From a virus, in the IMG/VR virus record IMGVR_UViG_3300042560_001981, positions 1-64,000 of that record: a DNA stretch of 64,000 nucleotides; one strand, 5' to 3'. A program made the translations under genes and the position numbers. Below are positions 23,325 to 31,011 of this stretch, in pieces (the stretch's first letter is position 1; each line of letters begins with the position of its first letter). The notes beneath the pieces were generated by a model. The model searched no databases and was not told where the DNA came from. It saw only the letters and a program-made list of their open reading frames with translations.

Positions 23325-23503
23325 TATTTCTTCTCAGGAATCTTTGTGCCTTCTAGTTTCTTATGCACTTTGATCGTCTTGCAAACTTCCTTTTCTTTTT
23401 TAGTTTTGTTATCAAACTCTTTAACACAAACCTTTTTTTCCTCGGCAGCCCAAACACTTGTTAGTGCTAATACGCCGATCATCATTGCTAGTAAATAATT
23501 CAT
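23324..23503 (-). CDS. Small exported Lys-rich protein
   Basis: 59 residues. A signal peptide ends near SVWAA. The mature part is short, Lys-rich and has two Cys (VCVKEF, EVCKTI) that could form a disulfide. It overlaps the next start (TAATG) and the upstream gene (ATGA). No family recognised. Confidence 0.55.
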   Translation of the reverse strand: MNYLLAMMIGVLALTSVWAAEEKKVCVKEFDNKTKKEKEVCKTIKVHKKLEGTKIPEKK

Positions 23504-23727
23504 TTTTCTTCCTTTTTAGTAAATTTTTCAGATGCGGTAAAACCTAGGCCTGCAATAACGATATACATCATAGAATCGAAAGTTTGTGACGTAACTTTAG
23601 TATTCCAAAAAAGTTCACCGATAAAAGAGGCAGCACAAAGTAAGAAAGCAAACAGTGTTATTGCTCTCTTACTACTGACACTGCCATTATGGCCATCAGC
23701 TAATAAACTGAGAAACCATGCTTTCAT
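23500..23727 (-). CDS. Small two-span membrane protein, holin candidate
   Basis: 75 residues. Two hydrophobic helices (about 21-40 and 50-66) are separated by a polar loop, and the C-terminus is Lys/Glu-rich, a class II holin-like shape. It sits in the lysis region, 0.7 kb after the endolysin gene. Holin function is an inference from shape and place only. Confidence 0.5.
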   Translation of the reverse strand: MKAWFLSLLADGHNGSVSSKRAITLFAFLLCAASFIGELFWNTKVTSQTFDSMMYIVIAGLGFTASEKFTKKEEK

Positions 23728-24201
23728 TTATAGTTCTGGATGCGGTGGTTGTGATGGTGCTGGTTTACCACCAAAACCAGAAAACTCTGAAGCAGCAAAT
23801 GATGCAAACGGATCAGCCATTGGCATACTCATTGCTCCCATACCTGCCATACCCATTGAACCAAATGAGTTCATTGGTGATGATGGTGGCGGTGGAGGTG
23901 GCACATAAGGCTTTGTAGCAGACTCAAGTGCTTTTGCTCTCAACTCTTTATCATCACCCGCCAACATAATACCCGACAATGTACCTGTCAAGAATGTAGC
24001 AATAGGAATAATCAATTCAAAAAACTTATTGTCTACTGGACTCATGCCATTCATTGGCTGAGTAACAAAAATAAGACTATAGAGAACAACGAACACGATA
24101 CCAAAAAGTGTCAGACCCAAAACAATACCAATAAAAAACTTCAAACGAGCATTCAACTCTTCAGTTGTATATCTTTCTCCTGACCATAATTCTCTAATCA
24201 T
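23728..24201 (-). CDS. Two-span membrane protein with Pro/Met-rich tail
   Basis: 157 residues. Membrane helices lie at about 21-45 and 62-82. The C-terminal half has a PPPPPPSSP run and Gly/Met repeats (MGMAGMGAMSMPM), so it is probably unstructured. It could be a holin or antiholin, or a regulator; no homologue is named. Neighbours are a lipoprotein and a small membrane protein. Confidence 0.55.
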   Translation of the reverse strand: MIRELWSGERYTTEELNARLKFFIGIVLGLTLFGIVFVVLYSLIFVTQPMNGMSPVDNKFFELIIPIATFLTGTLSGIMLAGDDKELRAKALESATKPYVPPPPPPSSPMNSFGSMGMAGMGAMSMPMADPFASFAASEFSGFGGKPAPSQPPHPEL

Positions 24202-24419
24202 CTACATTCTCCTCTGATAGGTGCCGGTATCATGCCATTAGGCTGACCAACTTTATTTTTTTCGTAATGTGTCAAATCTTCAGGGCAAGTTCCGTTTGCA
24301 CTGCAAAATGGTTTTTTACATTGTTGTGTGTCCCAATTTTCTGGGTCTTGGCAAGGATAACGAAATCGTTCTTCACATGCTACCAACAATGGAAACAATA
24401 GAAGTACAAAATATTTCAT
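24198..24419 (-). CDS. Small Cys-rich lipoprotein
   Basis: 73 residues. FVLLLFPLLVAC is a signal peptide with lipobox (Cys15). Four more Cys in the mature part could form disulfides. It overlaps both the endolysin stop and the next start. Possibly an envelope-located lysis or superinfection factor; not known. Confidence 0.6.
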   Translation of the reverse strand: MKYFVLLLFPLLVACEERFRYPCQDPENWDTQQCKKPFCSANGTCPEDLTHYEKNKVGQPNGMIPAPIRGECR

Positions 24420-25036
24420 CAGTGAACTCCTAACACATGAAGAGCATGCTCGTAATGTTTGATACGATCTTCTAGCCCAATGAAACCACCATTGATCTTG
24501 CGTGTCATTGTTTTGATGTCGCCTTTATCGGCTTCAACATTCAGTTTGTTTGTTTCCCAGAACCAACATGCTGATTGTGCTGCACCCTCAAATGTTTGTG
24601 TATATTCGGCTGCTTCTTCTGGTGTAATCTCAAGTGATGCTGCAAACCATGTATAGTTCGTTTTGCCGGTCAATTGAATCAGACCACGACCACGGTATTT
24701 CCAACCATCGCCCGATGCTTCATTACCATTACCCATTCGGTCGGCATAGATTTTGTTTGCAATCTTTTCTGGTTTCTTTTCGTAAGCCTTTGCAGTAGCC
24801 ATATCTTTGAAGTATTTTGGAAATACTTTCAAAAGACTCTCTGCTTTGTAGTTTAGATTCTCTGTCAGAAAAACAAAACCACCAGACTCATGGGCGCACT
24901 GAGCAATAAATGCCGCAATGCGTTGTGGTGTATTGATTTCATAATCGGGCAACAATTGACTCAGTGCTTTGTGCCACTGGTCAATGTAAGGATTCTTTGG
25001 AAGTAATTCTTTTAGTTGTTCTTTTGTCAATTCCAT
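24419..25036 (-). CDS. Endolysin, GH19 (chitinase-like) family
   Basis: 205 residues, one catalytic domain. The first catalytic Glu is in HESGGF (E50) and a second at about E59. The family signature region RMGNGNEASGDGWKYRGRGLIQLTGKTNY is represented by RGRGLIQLTGK and follows later. No signal peptide, so release would need a holin. It cleaves the peptidoglycan sugar backbone during lysis, followed by spanins encoded at 25164-25942. Confidence 0.9.
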   Translation of the reverse strand: MELTKEQLKELLPKNPYIDQWHKALSQLLPDYEINTPQRIAAFIAQCAHESGGFVFLTENLNYKAESLLKVFPKYFKDMATAKAYEKKPEKIANKIYADRMGNGNEASGDGWKYRGRGLIQLTGKTNYTWFAASLEITPEEAAEYTQTFEGAAQSACWFWETNKLNVEADKGDIKTMTRKINGGFIGLEDRIKHYEHALHVLGVH

Positions 25037-25037
25037 A

Positions 25038-25154
25038 TTATTCCTTTACAAATAACGATTTTATTTTTGTTTGAATATCTTTAGCATATTGTGGTTGAGG
25101 AAAATTCCATCCTATGAAGGCACCAACTAAAATCCAAAATAGAGTTTCTAGCAT
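25038..25154 (-). CDS. Micro-protein with one membrane span
   Basis: 38 residues. LFWILVGAFIGWNF is a membrane helix and a charged tail follows. Short proteins starting like this are found next to lysis genes in other aquatic phages. Between the o-spanin and the endolysin. Confidence 0.55.
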   Translation of the reverse strand: MLETLFWILVGAFIGWNFPQPQYAKDIQTKIKSLFVKE

Positions 25155-25163
25155 GTTCTCTCC

Positions 25164-25430
25164 TTATTTTACAGACTCAAATATCTTTTTTTGTTTTACA
25201 TGCCAATCATTCCACTGTTCAACTTTCACAGCACACTCATGATATAAAGTATAGTTTTCAACTACAGTTTTATGTAAATCTACAATTGAAACTGAATCTG
25301 ATTCAATCTTATTCAAAGGTGGACATTTTTCAGTCAATGATTTAGGTGCATCTGGAAACTTTGCTGTTACTGGTACAAGTGTTGAACAACCCGTAAGTAA
25401 AGCTAATGATAGAATTGCAAATAGTTTCAT
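25164..25430 (-). CDS. Outer-membrane lipoprotein, probable o-spanin
   Basis: 88 residues. LALLTGC is a lipobox (Cys15). The mature part is short, Pro-containing near the N-terminus (KFPDAPKSL, KCPPLNK) and helical at the end. It overlaps the i-spanin gene by ATGA. Together they would span the periplasm and fuse the two membranes in the last lysis step. Confidence 0.75.
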   Translation of the reverse strand: MKLFAILSLALLTGCSTLVPVTAKFPDAPKSLTEKCPPLNKIESDSVSIVDLHKTVVENYTLYHECAVKVEQWNDWHVKQKKIFESVK

Positions 25431-25942
25431 TTTAACTCAGCCGCTTTGTTATGTTCTTCTACGATAATTTTTGGTACTGGACAATTCTTGATTGAATCTA
25501 ATAGTTCTTTTTGTTTTGCTTCAAAAACTGCTCTTTCTTCAGCAGTCATATCTTTGACAATCTCTACAGTTCTACCTTCAACAAGACGATTGATATATTC
25601 AACTCTTGTCTTGCCTTTTTCACGAATGAGTTTTGTTTTCTCAAGTGTTTTTGCTTCTATCTCTTTGTTGGCCAATTGTGCTTGCTCTTCAGCCTTTTTT
25701 ACCTTGGCTTGCATTTCTTCTACTCTTTGGCGCCACTCTTCTTCTACGTCAAGGCCACCTTTCAAGTATAACCCTACGCAGAATAAAGCAATAGAAATAT
25801 ATTTGATGGGAGTTAGGTAAGAACTGATAACTGGTATCTTGCTCCCAAAGAAACCCAGTACAATACCAATAACACTACCGATTAGTGTAGCATTAATAAT
25901 GAATTCTAAAAACCCTGTAGGTAGAAAACTAAGAAGCCACAT
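25427..25942 (-). CDS. Probable i-spanin (Rz-like)
   Basis: 171 residues. Hydrophobic segments at about 10-33 and 45-63 are followed by a long coiled coil (about 66-150). The usual i-spanin has one N-terminal span; here two are possible. The ATGA overlap with a lipoprotein gene and the nearby endolysin support the assignment. Confidence 0.7.
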   Translation of the reverse strand: MWLLSFLPTGFLEFIINATLIGSVIGIVLGFFGSKIPVISSYLTPIKYISIALFCVGLYLKGGLDVEEEWRQRVEEMQAKVKKAEEQAQLANKEIEAKTLEKTKLIREKGKTRVEYINRLVEGRTVEIVKDMTAEERAVFEAKQKELLDSIKNCPVPKIIVEEHNKAAELK

Positions 25943-26120
25943 TTGATTTTCTCTTTATGAATGAAATGAATGTTGCTGTCTTGCGTTTCTTGACACCAGG
26001 TTCACCTTGTGGACCAACGCCAAGACCTGCAATTTGCCCACCAGAAACATTGTTTACTGGAGAACCACCTACCATACCATCACTTTCAATGACTGGTTTT
26101 GACTTTGTTTTGTTTTCCAT
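25929..26120 (-). CDS. Small conserved phage protein
   Basis: 63 residues from the ATG at 26120, with AAGGCAG upstream. The motif GSPVNNVSGGQIAGLGVGP followed by a basic tail is conserved in T4-like aquatic phages. Role unknown; gene position suggests a virion or assembly role. Confidence 0.6.
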   Translation of the reverse strand: MENKTKSKPVIESDGMVGGSPVNNVSGGQIAGLGVGPQGEPGVKKRKTATFISFIKRKSNVAS

Positions 26121-26145
26121 CTGCCTTAACTTTCTATGGTACAAC

Positions 26146-26538
26146 TCATTTAATGTTTCTTAAAGCCTCTGCTATTCTCATATCAACAGGTATCGTTGAC
26201 GAAACTATATCATGTCCTTTTATACTTTTAATTTTTTCGGGCATACAACTCAGAAATAACAAATAGGTCTTTAAGGCAGAATAATCTTCCTTGGACATTT
26301 TGAAGAATAGGAGTCTAGAAGCGACTTCTGGACCGAAAACATTGTAAAGAACAATTAGGTGATTCAATACCAATTGTTCCCTCAATTCGTTCAACTTACG
26401 ATATCTACGAAATAATCTCTTCAGATAATTAAATCGTTTCATATCATCTTTGAATTCACTCATGATACAATTAGGTTTTTCATAGGCCTTAATTGCATAC
26501 ATCATTACATTCTCATTATTTAAATCATCAAAAAGCAT
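26146..26538 (-). CDS. Conserved protein of T4-like phages
   Basis: 130 residues, helical, with a basic centre (FNYLKRLFRRYRKLNELRE). Start overlaps the upstream gene by one base. Seen next to structural genes in related phages; no function assigned. Confidence 0.6.
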   Translation of the reverse strand: MLFDDLNNENVMMYAIKAYEKPNCIMSEFKDDMKRFNYLKRLFRRYRKLNELREQLVLNHLIVLYNVFGPEVASRLLFFKMSKEDYSALKTYLLFLSCMPEKIKSIKGHDIVSSTIPVDMRIAEALRNIK

Positions 26539-26918
26539 TATATTTCTTCGGTTTCTTCCTCTACGTCAGAAAGGAGTTCATTCATCCTATTTTCATCACC
26601 TACTTCCGCAAAAAATTCATAAACAGCATCTTCTTTTAAATAATATAGAATGTAAATTCTCCATTTATCAGTTAAATCTACAGCCAATTCATCGCCTTCT
26701 GATTCAAGGTCGTAGAGTGCTGGAAAATCAAGTCCGTATAAATGCAGCACTCTACGAATCCTCTGTATGCCAGATTCGGGAGACAAATAAGGTTCATCCA
26801 TCTCATAGTATAGGCGACTATTTAAGTTTTCCAAATTTACTTCAGAAATAGACGGAGTTGGAACTGTTTCCATTTCCACTTTATCTCCAGTCATTTTTAA
26901 ATAGTCTCTAAGATTCAT
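26538..26918 (-). CDS. Conserved protein of T4-like phages
   Basis: 126 residues, acidic, with a central alpha/beta segment (RIRRVLHLYGLDFPALYDL) and an acidic tail. No catalytic motif. It follows a virion-protein gene by 2 bases and is probably co-expressed late. Confidence 0.6.
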   Translation of the reverse strand: MNLRDYLKMTGDKVEMETVPTPSISEVNLENLNSRLYYEMDEPYLSPESGIQRIRRVLHLYGLDFPALYDLESEGDELAVDLTDKWRIYILYYLKEDAVYEFFAEVGDENRMNELLSDVEEETEEI

Positions 26919-26920
26919 TA

Positions 26921-27490
26921 TTAAGCGTCAGGGAAGTAAGCGTCATCCGAACCATCACCTCTCATAGAACCCATAGCAACAACAGTTTCAGTCATAACAC
27001 GGTTAGCACGACCACCCATTGTTACTGTGAAAACTGCATTACCTGTATTAGGTCTAGCTGTTGGTGTAGATTCGTAAACACCACCACCTGTCACTGTAAC
27101 ACTGACAATGTGGAATGTGGAGTTTACAGCTACAGTTGCTGTTGCTGGTGTATTGCTTGTACCACCACCAGAGAATACAACAGAACTGTTTACTCCTGTT
27201 GCTCCACTGTTAGCAGTGATAGTAACAACAGGGCCTGTTCCTGCTTTTCTGATTACCCAGCCGGCATGCTGAGCTCTTGTTTTTGATGAAGCTGTTCTAG
27301 AAACGCCTTGTTCAGTTGTATCTACACCAAACATTCCGATAGCAGCTTTGTCGATGTAAGCTCCCACCTGATTGTTGGCAAAGTATACCTGTGTATTTGG
27401 TGTCACTGAGCCGGTGTTTCCACCGTATCCAGTAGTATCACCTTGTTTTGGCGCATTGTTAGCAGCGTCTAAGTTACCCCATAGTGACAT
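26921..27490 (-). CDS. Virion structural protein, beta-rich
   Basis: 189 residues rich in Thr, Gly, Val and Asn with repeated strand patterns (about 85-160), typical of a capsid or tail decoration protein. It starts with MSLWGNLDAANNAPK, an opening shared by structural proteins of aquatic T4-like phages. The best late promoter of the window (TATAAATA) lies 36 bases upstream. Confidence 0.65.
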   Translation of the reverse strand: MSLWGNLDAANNAPKQGDTTGYGGNTGSVTPNTQVYFANNQVGAYIDKAAIGMFGVDTTEQGVSRTASSKTRAQHAGWVIRKAGTGPVVTITANSGATGVNSSVVFSGGGTSNTPATATVAVNSTFHIVSVTVTGGGVYESTPTARPNTGNAVFTVTMGGRANRVMTETVVAMGSMRGDGSDDAYFPDA

Positions 27491-27525
27491 GTTTTTTTCT
27501 CCTAATCTGTATTTGTTTGATAATG

Positions 27526-27533
27526 TATTTATA
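27526..27533 (-). promoter_or_regulatory. T4-type late promoter TATAAATA
   Basis: A perfect TATAAATA on the minus strand, 36 bases before the ATG of the structural gene at 27490. It lies in the short gap after the previous gene and has no -35 partner, as expected for a gp55-type late promoter. Confidence 0.75.
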
Positions 27534-27544
27534 CCTCAAACACT

Positions 27545-28432
27545 TTAATAATTTTTTGTTATAGTTGTTGATAAAACTGGATCTGCTTGAAACTTGTCTG
27601 AAGGTTCTTCTTTCTTTTTCTTTGCAGCGTTCTTAACAATCTGCGCTTTTACAGATTGACCGTTTTCTTCATCAACTTTATATTGTCTATCTCTTGGTGA
27701 TGCCACATGAGAGGCCTTTACCATATGAGGGATGACAGGTCTAAATCTGCCTTTATCACGGTGTTGCTCGTCAATTTTTTCTTTTGTGTCGCCATACTTC
27801 TTCATTGGCTCTTTATTTGGCTTGGTCTGATATGTTTCAGATGCTGCAGAACCATAACGGTCAACAGATTCTTCCATAACACTTTGCATATAATTGGAAG
27901 CGACTACAATATAATCTTTTGCTAAGGTAATTTTAGATTGTACCCATTCTGGCATGTTCTCATCATCTTCTAACATATCATGTAATTCTTGTGCATTTCG
28001 AATGATAGTTTTCAGTTGAGTTTTTGCCATGTCTCCTTCATAATCGTATTCACCTTCATCTTTCTGTTCGCTCACAGATTTCCAACCACCACCCATTTCT
28101 TTGTATTTCTTTGCAGCCCAACCGTTCGCATAAGCACTAGGGTAAACATCAAACTTAGCCTTTGCTTGTGCTTTGGCTCTTGCCCATTTTTCTGGAGAAG
28201 TTGGAACATTCTTTTCTTCCAAATGTTCCACTTCTTCTTTGACACTATACTTCTTCTTCAGAGAAGATTGATGCGCCATACGTTCACTGTCATCTTTAAT
28301 ATCGTAAGATTTACCCAACTCTTTATAGTAATCGGGATGAGGTAAGCCACTCTTCTTACGAAGTTCTTGCTGTTTACTATGCAATTTTTCAGCTACACCT
28401 TCACGTAGCTTTCTAAATCTTAAATTAGGCAT
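27545..28432 (-). CDS. Virion-associated protein with conserved phage motifs
   Basis: 295 residues, highly charged. It has two motifs common in phage structural proteins: SPEKWARAKAQAKAKFDVYP (about 78-97) with SAYANGWAAKKYK, and MPEWVQSKITLAKDYI (about 159-174). Long charged linkers separate them. Possibly a head-interior or scaffold-type protein; that role is inferred from composition and neighbours. Confidence 0.6.
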   Translation of the reverse strand: MPNLRFRKLREGVAEKLHSKQQELRKKSGLPHPDYYKELGKSYDIKDDSERMAHQSSLKKKYSVKEEVEHLEEKNVPTSPEKWARAKAQAKAKFDVYPSAYANGWAAKKYKEMGGGWKSVSEQKDEGEYDYEGDMAKTQLKTIIRNAQELHDMLEDDENMPEWVQSKITLAKDYIVVASNYMQSVMEESVDRYGSAASETYQTKPNKEPMKKYGDTKEKIDEQHRDKGRFRPVIPHMVKASHVASPRDRQYKVDEENGQSVKAQIVKNAAKKKKEEPSDKFQADPVLSTTITKNY

Positions 28433-28434
28433 AA

Positions 28435-29283
28435 TTAATCCTTTTTAGCCATTTTGGTAGCTGTGGCATACATAACCGACTTAGCACGTTCACCATAACG
28501 AGCTTTGAAACCTGATAGTCCTTTCTTCATACCTTTTACATACTTTTCTTTTGTTTCTGCTTCACCCTTTGTCAATGTACGCTCATCAAGTTCAACTTCT
28601 TCGGTTTCTGAAATAAAATCATCCGGATCAACATCAGTTTCTTCAGGCATTTCTTTTACGCCCTTAGTTGCTGCTGCAGCAACAGATGGCTGTTTTTTCT
28701 TGCCTTCCATTGAAGCCTTCTGATCTTCAAACTCTTTTGTAAATTGCTCATTGTCTGGTTCTTCAACAACCAACATAGAGTTAAGTGCTTTCAGACCACC
28801 TTCTTGGTAAGCTTCCAACATTTCAGTCATCTTCATTTTTTTCATGTGGTCTGGATTATCAGAGCCTTTTCCAATCATCCTTTTGCGGCCAGCTGGTTTT
28901 GGTGCTTCATACTCGGCATCCTTTTCAGTATGTTTCTTAGTATAAATTGTACCTTTTGAAGATTTTTGTTTTTCGAATTTGCTTGACTCAGCATCTTTCA
29001 TTCTTTTTGCTGCATCAGCAACAGTTGGAAATGCTTCATCAAGTTCTACTTCTTCTTTGTTGTATTTCTTTTTCAAATATTTGTCCACTTTACGTGCATA
29101 TTCATCTTTCACTTCCTCTTTCATACCTTTTTTAGCACGAAGGAGTTTGAAGTCGTGTGAATCAATCTTACCATTTTTATTGGCATCAATCTTGTGTTGA
29201 TTGCCTTTTAGTTCTTCTTGTTGCATGATTTTTGCTGCTGCTTCTGCTACACCTTTCAGTGCTTTGTCATTGAAAATTGACAT
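28435..29283 (-). CDS. Virion-associated protein with EF-hand-like motif
   Basis: 282 residues. DANKNGKIDSHDF near residues 33-45 is a good EF-hand/dockerin-like calcium loop. Two EEVELDE motifs and a C-terminal GFKARYGERAKSVMYATAT motif recur in neighbouring genes and in other aquatic phages. The protein is otherwise charged and repetitive, suggesting a disordered head-interior or assembly protein. Confidence 0.6.
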   Translation of the reverse strand: MSIFNDKALKGVAEAAAKIMQQEELKGNQHKIDANKNGKIDSHDFKLLRAKKGMKEEVKDEYARKVDKYLKKKYNKEEVELDEAFPTVADAAKRMKDAESSKFEKQKSSKGTIYTKKHTEKDAEYEAPKPAGRKRMIGKGSDNPDHMKKMKMTEMLEAYQEGGLKALNSMLVVEEPDNEQFTKEFEDQKASMEGKKKQPSVAAAATKGVKEMPEETDVDPDDFISETEEVELDERTLTKGEAETKEKYVKGMKKGLSGFKARYGERAKSVMYATATKMAKKD

Positions 29284-29305
29284 GTTACTCTCCTATTAGT
29301 TTTTG

Positions 29306-30619
29306 TTATCTTGTGACTTCTTCCCAGTCCATCGAACCATACATGTCGGCACCGTTGGTACTTGCCGAAGCGACTAATGTTAGTTCATATGCTGTGTTTG
29401 CAAAACTATTTCTTTCTAATTGAAACTTGAATAATGCTTCTTTGAGAATATCAACCGGTGATATACTTTGAGTGGTTGCACCCGTAAATCCAGATGCTAA
29501 TATTCTACCACCCGTAACTGATCCACCGTCAAGTTTGTATTCTACAGCAGAATCAGTTCCAGCACTTACCCATGTTCCACCACCCGATGTGTTTGCATTT
29601 GATCTTACTTGCCAGTTGTAATATGCATTATTCGTTATACCTAAAATTGATAGTGCGGTTAGAATAACAATCGCATCTAAACGATTCGATTTTAATCGTA
29701 TTGAAACAACTGGATAATATGTTCCTGCTGTTGGTAAGTCTACTGGCGCAGTAATTGTTGTACCCACTGCTTGCTGTGAACCGTACAATTCATAACCACC
29801 CTCAGAAATTACAGTAGAGCAAATCTGACTTAGTGTTGAATTGCTTGCAGTTATTCCAGTATTTTTTATCTCTAATCTTAACGGTAATGATGCCGTTGTC
29901 ATGTAAGGCACAGTGTTTCTATTATCGTGATGAAATGTGTGTGCCGGTATCAATTTTCCATCTACGACAAAACCGCAACGAACGTCACCAACACCTAACC
30001 ATTCAACATCCATCCAAAAAATATTTGTTTTGCTTACATCTAATCCGCCTGCGTGTTCTGGTCCGCCAATTTGTGATGAGTAACCTGTACCATCAAACTT
30101 ATCAACGTTCCAATTTGATTGTGCTACTCTTGTCTCTGTAACTGTGCTTGAAGTGTTTGTTCTCACTATAAGATAATTTGTATTACCATCATTCTCTAAG
30201 TAAATGCCATTACTTTGACCAAAATATCCAACTCTTTGACGGACATTTGCTTTTGGTGTGTTCATTGCAAATGTATTCATAACCAACAATGATTTACCTG
30301 GTTGGTATGAAAACACTTTTGTTGTTTCACGAATGACTTCAGCATTTGCTGTCGTGCCAACAGTCATGTCAACTGTACTTTGATTTTCTACGAATGTATG
30401 TGAACTATTACTTGCTGTGTTTGATGTTACCCATAAACCGTTATCATTAAATCTATGTGAACTATCAAAAAGCGTGAATGGTTGAGTGACACGTAAGCGA
30501 CCGAACGCATCTGTCAATGTGCCAGATGGTGATAGACGATCAGACATCATATTCACTTCATAACGAGTGAATACTTGTCCTGAATCTATCTTGTTTAAAT
30601 CGGTCCTAAATTGTGCCAT
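29306..30619 (-). CDS. Virion structural protein, tail-fibre or decoration type
   Basis: 437 residues, beta-rich, Ser/Thr/Asn-rich. The N-terminal RVTQPFTLFDSSHRF and WLGVGDVRCGFVVDG segments are shared by structural proteins of T4-like aquatic phages. No collagen-like or peptidase motif. Expected to be surface-exposed on the virion. Confidence 0.65.
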   Translation of the reverse strand: MAQFRTDLNKIDSGQVFTRYEVNMMSDRLSPSGTLTDAFGRLRVTQPFTLFDSSHRFNDNGLWVTSNTASNSSHTFVENQSTVDMTVGTTANAEVIRETTKVFSYQPGKSLLVMNTFAMNTPKANVRQRVGYFGQSNGIYLENDGNTNYLIVRTNTSSTVTETRVAQSNWNVDKFDGTGYSSQIGGPEHAGGLDVSKTNIFWMDVEWLGVGDVRCGFVVDGKLIPAHTFHHDNRNTVPYMTTASLPLRLEIKNTGITASNSTLSQICSTVISEGGYELYGSQQAVGTTITAPVDLPTAGTYYPVVSIRLKSNRLDAIVILTALSILGITNNAYYNWQVRSNANTSGGGTWVSAGTDSAVEYKLDGGSVTGGRILASGFTGATTQSISPVDILKEALFKFQLERNSFANTAYELTLVASASTNGADMYGSMDWEEVTR

Positions 30620-31009
30620 TTAGCAGTTCCACTTTCTCAATGCTTTATTAATACGTGAATCTGGATCACGTGCCGTCTTTGCTGATGTGAGTCTGCGTTT
30701 CATGCCACCCATTCTGGCACAAAATGACTTACGACGATTTGCTGCTTTAGAACCAGGCTTCAACTTTGATGGCTTTGTTGTAACAGCCATTGATAACTTT
30801 GAACCAGGATTTTCACGGCGATATGATTCAATACCTTTACGATTCAATCCACCCGATTCAGATTTACCTTCTTTACGTTGCCACGCTGCAACTTCATCAA
30901 GTTCAACTTCTTCTTTTACACAAGAGCCTTTTGAATATGCTTTTTTACCTGGCGTTTCTTTGTATCCTGGCCAGCATCTCTCATCTAAATGTTGTTTAAA
31001 TGTTTTCAT
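30620..31009 (-). CDS. Small basic virion-associated protein
   Basis: 129 residues. It begins with MKTFKQHLDERCWPGYK, carries an EEVELDE motif, then AAWQRKEGKSESGGLNRKG and a Cys/Arg-rich end. This combination is a conserved protein type of large phages, and the motif also occurs as part of longer structural proteins. Strong positive charge suggests contact with packaged DNA. Confidence 0.65.
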   Translation of the reverse strand: MKTFKQHLDERCWPGYKETPGKKAYSKGSCVKEEVELDEVAAWQRKEGKSESGGLNRKGIESYRRENPGSKLSMAVTTKPSKLKPGSKAANRRKSFCARMGGMKRRLTSAKTARDPDSRINKALRKWNC

Positions 31010-31011
31010 TT

